A stretch of DNA of 64,000 nt from Paenibacillus contaminans. Its GTDB lineage: Bacteria; Bacillota; Bacilli; Paenibacillales; NBRC-103111. Below are positions 1 to 8,362 of the stretch, one piece after another. The position numbers and the translations under genes were made by a program. The DNA lies in assembly GCF_003285015.1 (NCBI RefSeq), contig NZ_QMFB01000002.1:310001-374000 (forward strand). The letters run 5' to 3'. The notes below the pieces were generated by a model. That model made no database searches, was not told the origin of the DNA, and was given only the letters and a program-made list of their open reading frames with translations. The stretch's first letter is position 1; every line of letters starts with the position of its first letter.

Positions 1-50
1 ATCAACCCGGCCAAACCTCCGCCGACTACTATTACCTTTGCATTAGCCAT
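1..50 (-). CDS. sdhA: Succinate dehydrogenase flavoprotein subunit, N-terminal edge
   Basis: Only the first 16 codons lie in the window, reading MANAKVIVVGGGLAGL on the minus strand. This is the start of an FAD-binding Rossmann fold with the GGGLAG dinucleotide-binding glycines, as expected for SdhA, the flavoprotein that oxidises succinate to fumarate. A ribosome site (AAGGGGTG) sits just upstream, and the gene starts 13 bases after the sdhC stop, so the two are co-transcribed. The identity rests on the short sequence plus its position after sdhC, the usual sdhCAB order. Confidence 0.85.
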   Translation of the reverse strand, partial: MANAKVIVVGGGLAGL

Positions 51-63
51 TCGTTGTCACCCC

Positions 64-720
64 TTATGCATTTTTCAACACTGACGTATCTTGGAACTCC
101 GCACCGCCGAACGCAGTCAGCGACAGAATAAACATGATCGCCATCACGACAAATACGCCCATCCAGATAATGGAGGAGACGCGTTGCGCGCGAGGTCCGA
201 TCGTGATTCCCCAGCTTACGAGGAACGACCACATGCCGTTGGCAAAGTGGAAAGATGCGCAAATGACGCCGACTACATAAAACGCGAACGCCCATGGCGA
301 CATAACGATACCGTGCATGACTACGCCAAGCTCATCGTGCGTCGTGTTGCCGATCGCCACTTGGAAGCGCGTTTCAAAGAAGTGCCACGCCACGAAAATA
401 AGCGTGATAACCCCAGTTACCCGCTGCAGCATGAACATCACGTTACGGAAGTACCCGTAGTTGCTCACATTGTTGCGAGCCGTGTAGGCGACATACAGAC
501 CGTAAACGCCGTGGTACAGAAGCGGCAGCCAAATCCCGACGATCTCCAGCAGAAGAACGAGTGGCAGACTATTGAGCCAGCGCACGTTGTCGATAAATCC
601 TGCATGCCCTTCCTTAAATGCCGCGTAGTTCGTCAGCAAGTGCTCCACTAGAAAGAAGCCGACTGGAATTACGCCAAGCAAAGAATGAATCTTGCGGAAG
701 TAATACGAATTTCCGGTCAT
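64..720 (-). CDS. sdhC: Succinate dehydrogenase cytochrome b558 subunit
   Basis: This is the membrane anchor of complex II. It carries two haem b groups and passes electrons from SdhB to menaquinone. The 218-residue protein matches the Bacillus SdhC pattern throughout: an N-terminal YYFRKIHSLLGVIP block, LPLLYHGVYG, FMLQRVTG, WHFFETR and FHFANGMWSF, with five hydrophobic helices and the conserved histidines (H12, H27 and those in YHGVYG, AWHFFE and FHFANG). I chose the ATG at 720 because GGGAGG lies 11 bases upstream. An in-frame ATG at 741 has only a weak site, and the frame cannot extend to 807 because the promoter at 776-804 would leave that start untranscribed. sdhA follows after 13 bases. 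Confidence 0.95.
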   Translation of the reverse strand: MTGNSYYFRKIHSLLGVIPVGFFLVEHLLTNYAAFKEGHAGFIDNVRWLNSLPLVLLLEIVGIWLPLLYHGVYGLYVAYTARNNVSNYGYFRNVMFMLQRVTGVITLIFVAWHFFETRFQVAIGNTTHDELGVVMHGIVMSPWAFAFYVVGVICASFHFANGMWSFLVSWGITIGPRAQRVSSIIWMGVFVVMAIMFILSLTAFGGAEFQDTSVLKNA

Positions 721-775
721 CTTAGGCAGTTCCTCCCTCATAAAATATGAACCTTTTTTGAACAAATCACTAATC

Positions 776-804
776 ATTGTACCCCTGGCACACCGCAGCG
801 TCAA
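776..804 (-). promoter_or_regulatory. Sigma-A promoter of the sdh operon
   Basis: On the minus strand a -35 TTGACG (799-804) and a -10 TACAAT (776-781) are separated by exactly 17 bases. The transcript would begin near 769, about 50 bases before the sdhC start. This is one of the best promoter matches in the window. Confidence 0.8.
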
Positions 805-920
805 CAAATTCCGACACGAAAAAAGTACGAATTCGGGCCGTTATCCGATTACTTATCCGGAATAAAGTCAACGATGGTCAAATCGGAGCTTCTTCATTAT
901 CGGCATCCTTCGAATCCTTC

Positions 921-1000
921 AAGGATAAACGGCTTCGACATCCTAAACGCTTTCGAAGAAAGCGACTTCGTAAGCATAAGCCGGGATGTGCGCGTTTACC
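921..1000 (+). repeat. Dispersed structured repeat, family I, copy A
   Basis: An approximately 80-base element that recurs almost unchanged at 59528-59605 and 59939-60018. It can fold with an outer stem TAAACG/CGTTTA, a second stem ACATCC/GGATGT and a hairpin CGCTTTC-GAA-GAAAGCG. The second stem differs from the other copies by a paired change (see findings). It lies in the 1081-1250/807-1000 spacer between the divergent sdhC promoter and the LysR gene; no gene is visible in this spacer. Confidence 0.8.
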
Positions 1001-1250
1001 AATAGCCGTGCCGCCTTCATTCCGATCCTCTGCGGATTGCGACGGCAGTTCTCTAACTCCTATTTTTCCATGAAACGGCATGCTTTTATACCCGATACAA
1101 CAGAAATGTGAACGTTCCGTGACTGCTATTATGTTACTACCGTTTCGCTTATAATGGAATTGCCGATCTTTTATATATCGTTATAACTTTTATGCATATG
1201 CGCGAATTTTTGAAACCGCTCTAAAACCGTTCATAAAGGAGTGTCTTGCC

Positions 1251-2150
1251 GTGACGGATATGGACATTTTCGCCGCTGTCGTGGAGCAGCAAAGCCTGAA
1301 TCGCGCTTCCGCCATCCTCAATCTTTCGCAGCCTGCGTTGTCCCGTAAAATCATCGGACTGGAGAATACGCTGGGCGTCGAACTGTTTCACCGCAAAGGC
1401 AAAAGGCTCGAGCTGACGCGCGCGGGCCAAATCTGCTACGAATATGCGCTGAAAATGCGGAAAATCAACCTCGACATGATTCAAGCGCTGAGTCCGTTCG
1501 CCTCCGGGAACATCCCGCCCTCGATCACGATCGGCGCGAGCCTGACGACGCTGCAATCGACCCTGCCGGAGCTGATCACGCTGTTTACGAAAGACTATCC
1601 GCAGACGGACATTCTCGCATTGACGGGAAAGACGCATGAAATCGTCCTGATGGTCAAAGAGAAAAAAGTGGATCTCGGTCTGGTCGCATCCGTTATCGAC
1701 CATCCGGGTATCCACTGCGTGCCTTTGTTCGACGATCATCTGTGCTTGGTTTTTCCGCCGGGCCATCCTTTCCTCGACCGATCCGAAGTGCGCATGAGCG
1801 ACATGAACGAGCTGCCGATGATTTTATTTTCCAAAGGCACATGGTATCGCATCCTGACCGACGATCTGTTTCATCGTTATGCCGTTTTTCCGAACGTCCG
1901 CATGGAGATCGACTCGTTCGAGGCGATCATTCGTCTGGTGCCTTCCTGCAACGTCGCCACACTGCTGCCGATGTCGTATTTGCGCAGCAGCTTGCTCGAA
2001 ACCGGCGATCTGCACATTCGCAACATTCCGGAGCTCCTGCAAACCAAACGGACGACTTCGCTCATTTATACGGAGGACGCTACCGGACAAGCTTCGATCA
2101 ATCCTTTTATATGGAAGGCGAAGGATTATTTCATCCGGGAAGGCGAGTAA
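1251..2150 (+). CDS. LysR-family transcriptional regulator
   Basis: The 299-residue protein has the LysR winged helix-turn-helix at residues 1-60 (FAAVVEQQSLNRASAILNLS, then QPALSRKI) followed by a substrate-binding domain of two alpha/beta lobes from about residue 90 (PSITIGAS). It would bind DNA and respond to a small-molecule co-inducer. The start is GTG, preceded by AAAGGAG nine bases upstream. It is divergent from the sdh operon with about 530 bases between them, and converges on ilvN. Its position next to sdh suggests, but does not prove, a role in central carbon control. A TATAAT hexamer at about 1149 may be its -10 box, but no good -35 accompanies it. I do not assign a specific family member. 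Confidence 0.85.
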   Translation: MTDMDIFAAVVEQQSLNRASAILNLSQPALSRKIIGLENTLGVELFHRKGKRLELTRAGQICYEYALKMRKINLDMIQALSPFASGNIPPSITIGASLTTLQSTLPELITLFTKDYPQTDILALTGKTHEIVLMVKEKKVDLGLVASVIDHPGIHCVPLFDDHLCLVFPPGHPFLDRSEVRMSDMNELPMILFSKGTWYRILTDDLFHRYAVFPNVRMEIDSFEAIIRLVPSCNVATLLPMSYLRSSLLETGDLHIRNIPELLQTKRTTSLIYTEDATGQASINPFIWKAKDYFIREGE

Positions 2151-2179
2151 ACTCCCGTCTCTCCGCTTGAACGCTCTGT

Positions 2180-2659
2180 TCACTCTCCCCGGTTCATTGC
2201 GGTTTCTCCGGTACGGGTAATCTCCAAAATGCCGTAAGGTCTAAGCAGCTGGAGCAGCGCATCGTTCTTGTCCGTATCGCCGCTGACTTGGATGACGACT
2301 GAGCGCAGCCCGACATCAACGACGGAGCAGCGGAACGCCTCGATCATCCCGAAAATTTCGGGGCGCGCCGCCGGCTCCGCGCGCAGCTTCACCAGCATCA
2401 GCTCCCGTGCGACCATGCGCCGCCGCTCAAGCGGCTCAGCGCTAATGACATCGATCAGCTTGCGGAGCTGCTTGCACATCTGCTCGAGCATTCGTTCCTC
2501 CCCATCCAAAACTATGATCATTCTGGACATTCCCTCTTGCTCGGAAGCGCCTACCGTCAAGCTTTCCATGTTGCAGCCCCGTCTCGCGAACAAGCCGGAA
2601 ACGCGCTGCAGGACACCCGGTTTATCGCTTGCCAGAACGGAAATCGTATGCTTCGCCAT
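2180..2659 (-). CDS. ilvN: Acetolactate synthase small (regulatory) subunit
   Basis: The 159-residue protein opens with the ACT domain typical of IlvN/IlvH (HTISVLASDKPGVLQRVSGLFARRGCN), which binds valine for feedback inhibition. A second regulatory domain follows from about residue 80. It partners with IlvB in making acetolactate and acetohydroxybutyrate for valine, leucine and isoleucine. The gene starts three bases after the ilvB stop, and its ribosome site (GGGGGAGG) lies inside the end of ilvB, which implies translational coupling. The length fits the family. ilvC and leu genes, often next in the operon, are absent here. Confidence 0.93.
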   Translation of the reverse strand: MAKHTISVLASDKPGVLQRVSGLFARRGCNMESLTVGASEQEGMSRMIIVLDGEERMLEQMCKQLRKLIDVISAEPLERRRMVARELMLVKLRAEPAARPEIFGMIEAFRCSVVDVGLRSVVIQVSGDTDKNDALLQLLRPYGILEITRTGETAMNRGE

Positions 2660-2662
2660 CGT

Positions 2663-4402
2663 CTAAACCTCCCCCAGCAGCATATCGCTCAGCGCCATCC
2701 CTTGCGGGACCATCGGATAAACCAACTCGTGCTGCGAGACGACAAAATCGATCAGCACCGGCCCCGGCGTCCGTAACGCTTCCTGCCACGCCTCCTCCGC
2801 TTCCCGCTTCGTCTGCGCCCTTAACGCCTTCACGCCGTAGGCCTCCGCCAGCTTTACGAAATCGGGGCTGCCGGACAAGTCGATATGGCTGAATCGGCCA
2901 TCGTAAATAAGCTCTTGCCACTGCTTGATCATGCCAAGCGTCCGGTTGTTGATAACGGCGATTTTGACCGGAATGCGGCGAATCGCGCAAATCGCCAGCT
3001 CTTGAGCGCACATTTGCATGCCGCCGTCGCCGTTGATCGAAATGACCAGGCTGTCCGGATTGCCGATCTGCGCGCCGATCGCAGCGGGGAAGCCGAAGCC
3101 CATCGTACCGAGTCCGCCGGAAGTGATCAGCGAACGCGGCTTGCCAAAGCGGAAAAACTGCGCCGTCCACATTTGATGCTGCCCGACGTCCGTCGTCACG
3201 AACGCTTCGCCGTTTGTCGTCCTGGACATCATTTCGATTACGTACTGCGGCTTCAGCTCGTCCTCGGCATCTTTATATTGAAGCGGAAATTGCGCATCGG
3301 CCTGCTTAAGCCGATCGAGCCATTCGGCTCGCTTCTCCGAAGTTGGCGCGGCAATGGCGTTCAGCCTCTGCAGCACCTGCTTAGCGTCGCCCGTCACCGG
3401 CAAGGCTGTCGGTACCAGCTTGCCGATTTCCGCCGCGTCGATGTCGATATGGGCGATGACCGCCTGCCGCGCGAATCCGTCGAGCTTCATCGTAACGCGA
3501 TCGTCGAACCGAGCTCCGACCGAAAGGAGCAGATCGCACTGCAGCAGCGCCTGATTAGCGGCATACGATCCGTGCATCCCCGGCATGCCGAACCACAGCT
3601 CGTGGCCGCTGGGAAAACCGCCGAGCCCGAGCAGCGTCGTAACGACGGGGATCCCTTGCCGTTCCGCGAACCGGCACAGCTCTGCCGAAGCGTCCGCTTG
3701 CACGACGCCGCCGCCCGCCAGCAGCAGCGGCCTCTCCGCCGCCTCAAGCGCCGCCGCGAGCGCGTCCAGCTCCGACTGGTCGATTAACGGATAAGGCTCA
3801 TAGCCTTTTACCGCTACATGTTCCGGATAAACGAAATCGGCAGGCTCCGCCGAAACGTCCTTCGGAATATCGACGAGCACAGGCCCCTTTCTTCCCGTTC
3901 CGGCTATGTAGAACGCCTCCCTCAACGTTCTCGCCAAATCTTCGGCGCGCCGCACGACGCTGCTGTGTTTCGTAATCGGCTGCGTAATGCCGACGATGTC
4001 CGCCTCCTGGAACGAGTCGGTGCCGATCAGCGTTGTCGCCACATTGCCGGTAATGACGACGAGCGGAACCGAATCCATATACGCCGTGGCGATGCCGGTA
4101 ACGAGATTCGTCGCGCCCGGCCCCGACGTAGCGATGCAAACGCCCGTTTTGCCGGTCGAGCGGGCGTAGCCGTCCGCCGCATGGATCGCCCCTTGCTCAT
4201 GTCTCGTCAAGACATGGCGGAACTTATCGTTTCCGTGCATGGCGTCGTAAATATAGAGAACGGCGCCGCCGGGATAACCGAAGACGCATTCCACGCCTTC
4301 GAGCAGGAGCGTTCGCAGCAATATGTCCGAGCCCGATATGCGGTCCGGCTTTTTCAATTCCAAAACATCCTGATCAAAGGCGCCTTTGTCCGTATCATTC
4401 AT
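2663..4402 (-). CDS. ilvB: Acetolactate synthase large (catalytic) subunit
   Basis: This thiamine-diphosphate enzyme condenses two pyruvates, or pyruvate with 2-ketobutyrate, in branched-chain amino acid synthesis. The protein is about 579 residues. It shows the N-terminal pyrimidine-binding domain (GYPGGAVLYIYDAM, then RHEQGAIHAADGYAR with the catalytic Glu), the central FAD-type domain, and the C-terminal pyrophosphate-binding motif GDGGMQM...NN, with the metal-binding Asp and Asn. I start it at the ATG at 4402, seven bases after GGAGGG. An upstream in-frame ATG at 4417 overlaps that ribosome site and is unlikely to be used. The 125-base gap to the divergent LuxR gene holds no T-box leader, unlike the ilv leader of many Firmicutes. 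Confidence 0.95.
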   Translation of the reverse strand: MNDTDKGAFDQDVLELKKPDRISGSDILLRTLLLEGVECVFGYPGGAVLYIYDAMHGNDKFRHVLTRHEQGAIHAADGYARSTGKTGVCIATSGPGATNLVTGIATAYMDSVPLVVITGNVATTLIGTDSFQEADIVGITQPITKHSSVVRRAEDLARTLREAFYIAGTGRKGPVLVDIPKDVSAEPADFVYPEHVAVKGYEPYPLIDQSELDALAAALEAAERPLLLAGGGVVQADASAELCRFAERQGIPVVTTLLGLGGFPSGHELWFGMPGMHGSYAANQALLQCDLLLSVGARFDDRVTMKLDGFARQAVIAHIDIDAAEIGKLVPTALPVTGDAKQVLQRLNAIAAPTSEKRAEWLDRLKQADAQFPLQYKDAEDELKPQYVIEMMSRTTNGEAFVTTDVGQHQMWTAQFFRFGKPRSLITSGGLGTMGFGFPAAIGAQIGNPDSLVISINGDGGMQMCAQELAICAIRRIPVKIAVINNRTLGMIKQWQELIYDGRFSHIDLSGSPDFVKLAEAYGVKALRAQTKREAEEAWQEALRTPGPVLIDFVVSQHELVYPMVPQGMALSDMLLGEV

Positions 4403-4527
4403 ACTTGTTCCCTCCATTCGCTAGCCTCATCGCTAACGTACCATGCTCGCAAGAAGGAGACACTACCCATCCGTTTACTTTGGTAGTATACTTTTGGATA
4501 AAAATTGAAGGCGATGAGGTGGAAACG

Positions 4528-6606
4528 ATGGTCCCGCACGATCCCTCAGCCGGCGCATCGCCGGATAGGCTGGAACAAATTATCGACAGGCTCTCCGATT
4601 CCGGCTTTGTCGGGAGAGCTTTCGAGCTGCAAGCTTTTGATGCCTTGCTTTCGCATGCATCCGAACGGCACGAACGGATTCTTAACCTGTACGGAACGGG
4701 CGGCATGGGCAAAACGTTTCTGCTGGAGCAATTTCGGAAGCGCTCGGCGCAAACAGGCGCCTTGTTTCTGCTTGTCGACGTTCGCGATTGCGGACATACG
4801 ATCGAAACCGTCGTCGCGCCGATCGCCGAACGGCTCGGTCTTCTTAGCGCAACCGATAGCGCTCCTCTTCACGTCCGCTGCATTGAAGCGATCAATCTGG
4901 CAGCCTTGGGGCAGCGCGTCGTCATCGCTTTTGACCATTATGAAGAAATAGGCGGCATCGACCAGTGGCTGAGGGAAGCTTTTATCCCAAAGCTGCATGC
5001 GGGGGTGCTGCTTGTTATTGCCGGCCGCTTTCCGCTGGAAGGGCCTTGGCGCATCTCACCGTCCTGGCGCAAACTGATCGTTTCTCTCCCGTTAACCGAG
5101 CTCAGTTATGAGGAATCGCGAGTTTATTTGCAGCGCGAAGGGTTCGACGCCGAGAACGCCATAGACGCCATTTGGGTAAAAACATGGGGACATCCGCTAT
5201 CGCTTTCCTTATACGCCTCCGCTTGGGAGAACGGCGCGGGGGTCCGTTCGGCAATGGCGGCTAACGCGGGCCGGGAGCTTCCGGAGTTCGAGGCTTTGCT
5301 TGCGGAGTGGCTGCGGGAAGCGCCTGACGACGAGCTGCGCGATTTACTTCTGACCGCCTCGATTCCCCGTTCGTTTAATCAGGAAACGCTCGCTTCGCTT
5401 TCCGGAGAAGCTTTAGCCGGTACGCTGTTCGAGCGGCTGACCCGGCTTTCCTTCGTCGGCCGCAGCGCCAGAGGCTGGCATCTGCACGAACGGATCCGGG
5501 AATCGCTCCGCGAATCGTTCCGGCGCCGCAAGCCGGAAGCTTTCGCCCGTCTGAACCGGAAAGCCGCCGAAGACCTTTATGCCGCAATCGTCAAGTTGCT
5601 TGCAAAGAAAGAGGACGTCTCCTGGGAAATTGCAGAGCTGCTGCGCCATGCCAAAAGCCCGATTTTACGCGCCCATTTCCGGCATGCCAGACATTCGTAC
5701 AATTATTTGGAAGCCGTAACTCCGCAAAATGCGCACGAAGCACAAGCATATTTGCTCAGGAGACAAAAACAAGCGAGCAAATGGACCATACGCTGCTCCG
5801 ACGCGGAGACGGGTTCGCTCTTTCGTTATTCGCTCAGCGCGGAGGAAAGCTTATACCGGCTCGCAGGCTTGCGGCAGATCGAGGAGCTGGCCGCGCTGGA
5901 TGCCGGCGCTTTGAAGCTGCTTCGAAGCCGCGAGGGAGAAGTCGCGGGGCTTTCCGCTATCGTGCCGATCCATGAGGGGACGATTGGCTTTTTGAGCCGT
6001 TCGCCCTTGTCCGCCGCTTATTTCCGCAGCCTTGCCGCCAAGCAATTGCAATCGCTAAACGTCGCGCCGGGAGGGCAGGCCGGCTCTTTCATTTTGGCTA
6101 TCGATGTCGAGAATTTGGAGAACGAAGAGCTGCGATCGGATATCGTGCATCTGATGCTCGGGCAAATGTTATCCGGCCAGCTTCTTCTCGCCTCTCCTCC
6201 TCCGCTCGATTATTACAAGGACGCTCATGCGGGCTACGGCTTCGAGCCCGTTCCGGGCGTTTTTCACCGGGATTACGACGGGATTACGCCGACACCGACG
6301 TACGTTCTGGATACGAGGAAGGAAAAGCTGCATGCGTTCGTAGCGAAAATGATCGGCGCGCCCGAGTCCGCCGGACAAACGGATAAGCCGCAGGTGCCTG
6401 CATGGCTCCCCGACCTGACGCCTCGCGAAAAGGAGGCCGCCGCCCTGCTCGTCCGCGGCCATACGAACAAAGAAATAGCGGCCGCGCTGTTTATAAGCGA
6501 AGCCGCCGTCAAGAAGCATGTCAACGCCATCCTGCTCAAATATGGCGTCAAAAACCGGACGCAGCTCGCGAACGCCGTCATCGGCCATACCGCCCCGCCG
6601 CGCTGA
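4528..6606 (+). CDS. STAND-type ATPase with C-terminal LuxR helix-turn-helix
   Basis: A 692-residue regulator. A Walker A loop (GTGGMGKT, residues 56-63) follows a short N-terminal segment, with a possible Walker B in VVIAFDHYEE. The middle is a long alpha-helical region, and the C-terminus is a LuxR/GerE helix-turn-helix (LTPREKEAAALL, then HTNKEIAAALFIS and VKKHVNAILLKYGV). This resembles the MalT/STAND regulators that oligomerise with ATP on sensing a signal. The ATG at 4528 is preceded by GAGGTGG; the frame continues upstream without a better start. It is divergent from ilvB. The sensed signal and targets are unknown, and I see no family assignment beyond architecture. Confidence 0.8.
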   Translation: MVPHDPSAGASPDRLEQIIDRLSDSGFVGRAFELQAFDALLSHASERHERILNLYGTGGMGKTFLLEQFRKRSAQTGALFLLVDVRDCGHTIETVVAPIAERLGLLSATDSAPLHVRCIEAINLAALGQRVVIAFDHYEEIGGIDQWLREAFIPKLHAGVLLVIAGRFPLEGPWRISPSWRKLIVSLPLTELSYEESRVYLQREGFDAENAIDAIWVKTWGHPLSLSLYASAWENGAGVRSAMAANAGRELPEFEALLAEWLREAPDDELRDLLLTASIPRSFNQETLASLSGEALAGTLFERLTRLSFVGRSARGWHLHERIRESLRESFRRRKPEAFARLNRKAAEDLYAAIVKLLAKKEDVSWEIAELLRHAKSPILRAHFRHARHSYNYLEAVTPQNAHEAQAYLLRRQKQASKWTIRCSDAETGSLFRYSLSAEESLYRLAGLRQIEELAALDAGALKLLRSREGEVAGLSAIVPIHEGTIGFLSRSPLSAAYFRSLAAKQLQSLNVAPGGQAGSFILAIDVENLENEELRSDIVHLMLGQMLSGQLLLASPPPLDYYKDAHAGYGFEPVPGVFHRDYDGITPTPTYVLDTRKEKLHAFVAKMIGAPESAGQTDKPQVPAWLPDLTPREKEAAALLVRGHTNKEIAAALFISEAAVKKHVNAILLKYGVKNRTQLANAVIGHTAPPR

Positions 6607-6756
6607 TGCTTTTACGTACCGCACGGTGCTTCCCGGACGCGATGCCCGTTCACACGAAGGATGTTAAACCTTATGCTCCGCAATTGCTTTTCAGCGAGTT
6701 TTTGTAACGAACATGATTCGCTTTTCCGGAGCCCCGTTCGTCATCCTATTCCGTGT

Positions 6757-7494
6757 TCAATTGATATTGAACACCGATACGAAAACCGCACCGAGCAGCA
6801 CGAACACCGCGCAAGGTATCGTTACGAACCATCTTTTATACCCTAGTGCATACAGCTCCAGAAGTCCGACAGCGGGTCCGAACAGAAACAGCGGCCATAA
6901 TTGCCCGTACGGAACGCCCATCAGCGAATTCGTCAGAAAGAGGATGCCGTACAGCAGCAGCGCGCCGCCCGGGATGAGCAGCAGCCTTCCCGGCAGCGAA
7001 TCCGACAAGCCGCCCAAATGCATGCACAGCGCAAGCAGCAGCGGAAAAACCGGCCACCATTCCGAAGCCGGAAAGACGGCGGAGCCGGCATTTGCACCGG
7101 TAAAAATCAATCCTGTTACGGCCGCCAGAACAGCCGGAACAAGCACGAAACGCGAGCGGCCGCCGAATACGTACCACTGGAAAAATCCGAGCGCCGGACC
7201 GAGCAGAAATACGGGCCACAGCCTTTCGATGTGCTCCCAGCCGTTCACGTCGAGCCAGCGAATCAGGAACGCGTAAACGAGCAAAACCCCCGCGGGAAAC
7301 ATCGAAGCGGCGCTTGCGGCGGTTCGCTTCAGCAAATAGCGGCCGTACAAATAAATCGCCGCGGCAAGCATCGCAATGCGCCACAACGCTTCGATTTTTT
7401 CGACTGTCGAGCTGTCGCCGAGGAGGACGCCCAGATCGAATAAATCGAATAAACCGAGCAAATCGTCAATCCCGTTCATCAACCATGCGTGCAT
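6757..7494 (-). CDS. Polytopic membrane protein of unknown function
   Basis: A 245-residue protein dominated by hydrophobic helices (about seven), with repeated segments of the type LWPVFLLGPALGFFQWYVFGG, LLPLLLALCMHLGG and LWPLFLFGPAVGLLELYALG. The repeated W-P-x-F/L-F-L-G-P pattern suggests an internally duplicated membrane unit. I start it at the ATG at 7494 because AAGGAG precedes it; the longer upstream frame lacks a ribosome site and runs into the neighbouring promoter. Near the N-terminus there is a short direct repeat encoding LFDLFDL. It converges on the LuxR gene. No family is recognised. Confidence 0.65.
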   Translation of the reverse strand: MHAWLMNGIDDLLGLFDLFDLGVLLGDSSTVEKIEALWRIAMLAAAIYLYGRYLLKRTAASAASMFPAGVLLVYAFLIRWLDVNGWEHIERLWPVFLLGPALGFFQWYVFGGRSRFVLVPAVLAAVTGLIFTGANAGSAVFPASEWWPVFPLLLALCMHLGGLSDSLPGRLLLIPGGALLLYGILFLTNSLMGVPYGQLWPLFLFGPAVGLLELYALGYKRWFVTIPCAVFVLLGAVFVSVFNIN

Positions 7495-7624
7495 GATCGC
7501 TACTCTCCTTTTTAACCCGATAATGAATGATATTCCATTAGACGGTAAGAGTGCGGAGCTCCCCTTCAAGCAGCACGAAATAAATCCTACCAATATTCTT
7601 GTATATGGTTGGTTTCGTGCATTG

Positions 7625-7630
7625 TATAAT
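7625..7630 (+). promoter_or_regulatory. Candidate -10 element for the SGNH hydrolase gene
   Basis: TATAAT preceded by TTG lies about 35 bases before the gene. The -35 region (TATATG at 17 bases) is weak. An imperfect inverted repeat (ACCAATAT...ATGGTTGGT) at about 7588-7612 covers the -35 area and could be an operator. Confidence 0.4.
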
Positions 7631-7666
7631 GAGAGAAATAAGTCTCGATTATGAAATAAAGGATAG

Positions 7667-8323
7667 GTGGAACCTTTGAATCGACAATCTGAAACAGTGA
7701 CAAACAGAGCTGCGACGTTGTTCCTGCTGGGAGACAGCATCTCTTTGCAGTATTCTCCGTATCTTAGGAAGATGCTTGGCGGGAAGTATCGTCTGGTGCA
7801 AAAGGAAAACCCGGATGAAGCAATGAGGAATTTGGACAATCCCACTGGAGGCAACGGCGGCGACAGCCGGATGGTGCTGGATTATCTTTTGCAGCGGGAA
7901 GCAGCCGGCGTAATGAATGAGGATGCTTTAATCCTGAATTGCGGCTTGCATGATATTAAGCGAAAGTCGGATACGAGAAATCTTCAAGTTTCTCCTGTCG
8001 ACTATGAGAGCAATCTAAAACAAATATTGGCATTGATAGCCCGGTGCAACATTCCCTTTTTGTGGATTCGCACTACCCCCGTCGAGGACGAGCGGCATAA
8101 CCGCCTGAGCAGCGAATTTCACCGGTACAATCAAGATGTGGAAATATACAATGGAATAGCCGATCGGCTGATGCTTGAAGCAGGCGTTCCGATATTGGAC
8201 CTTAACGGTTTTACCCGGAGTCTGGGAGACGGTGTTTACTGCGACCACGTTCATTACACAGAGGCTGCCCGGGCGCAGCAGGCCGCATATATCGCGGGTT
8301 TCTTGGCTAGTTATATGAAATAA
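7667..8323 (+). CDS. SGNH/GDSL-family hydrolase
   Basis: A cytoplasmic-looking 218-residue protein with no signal peptide. Block I is GDSISLQYSPYL with the nucleophilic Ser, block II the GGNGGDSR region, block III NCGLHDIK, and block V DHVHYTEA with the catalytic Asp and His. SGNH enzymes hydrolyse acyl esters of lipids, sugars or cell-wall polymers; the substrate here is unknown. In block III the usual Asn of GxND is replaced by His. The start is either GTG at 7667 or TTG at 7676, both behind an AAAGGATAGGTGG stretch. It stands alone and is followed by a terminator at 8322-8362. Confidence 0.8.
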   Translation: MEPLNRQSETVTNRAATLFLLGDSISLQYSPYLRKMLGGKYRLVQKENPDEAMRNLDNPTGGNGGDSRMVLDYLLQREAAGVMNEDALILNCGLHDIKRKSDTRNLQVSPVDYESNLKQILALIARCNIPFLWIRTTPVEDERHNRLSSEFHRYNQDVEIYNGIADRLMLEAGVPILDLNGFTRSLGDGVYCDHVHYTEAARAQQAAYIAGFLASYMK

Positions 8324-8362
8324 CCCCCATCCCCACTTTACAGTGGAAATGGAGGTTCTTTT
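8322..8362 (+). terminator. Rho-independent terminator after the SGNH hydrolase
   Basis: A stem formed by AACCCCCAT and ATGGAGGTT, with inner CCAC/GTGG pairs, is followed by CTTTT. It overlaps the stop codon and ends at the stop of the convergent beta-helix gene, so it may serve both directions. Confidence 0.65.

Noticed and set aside
4403..4527. A T-box leader for ilvB
   Set aside because: The gap is too short and shows neither the T-box sequence nor a terminator.
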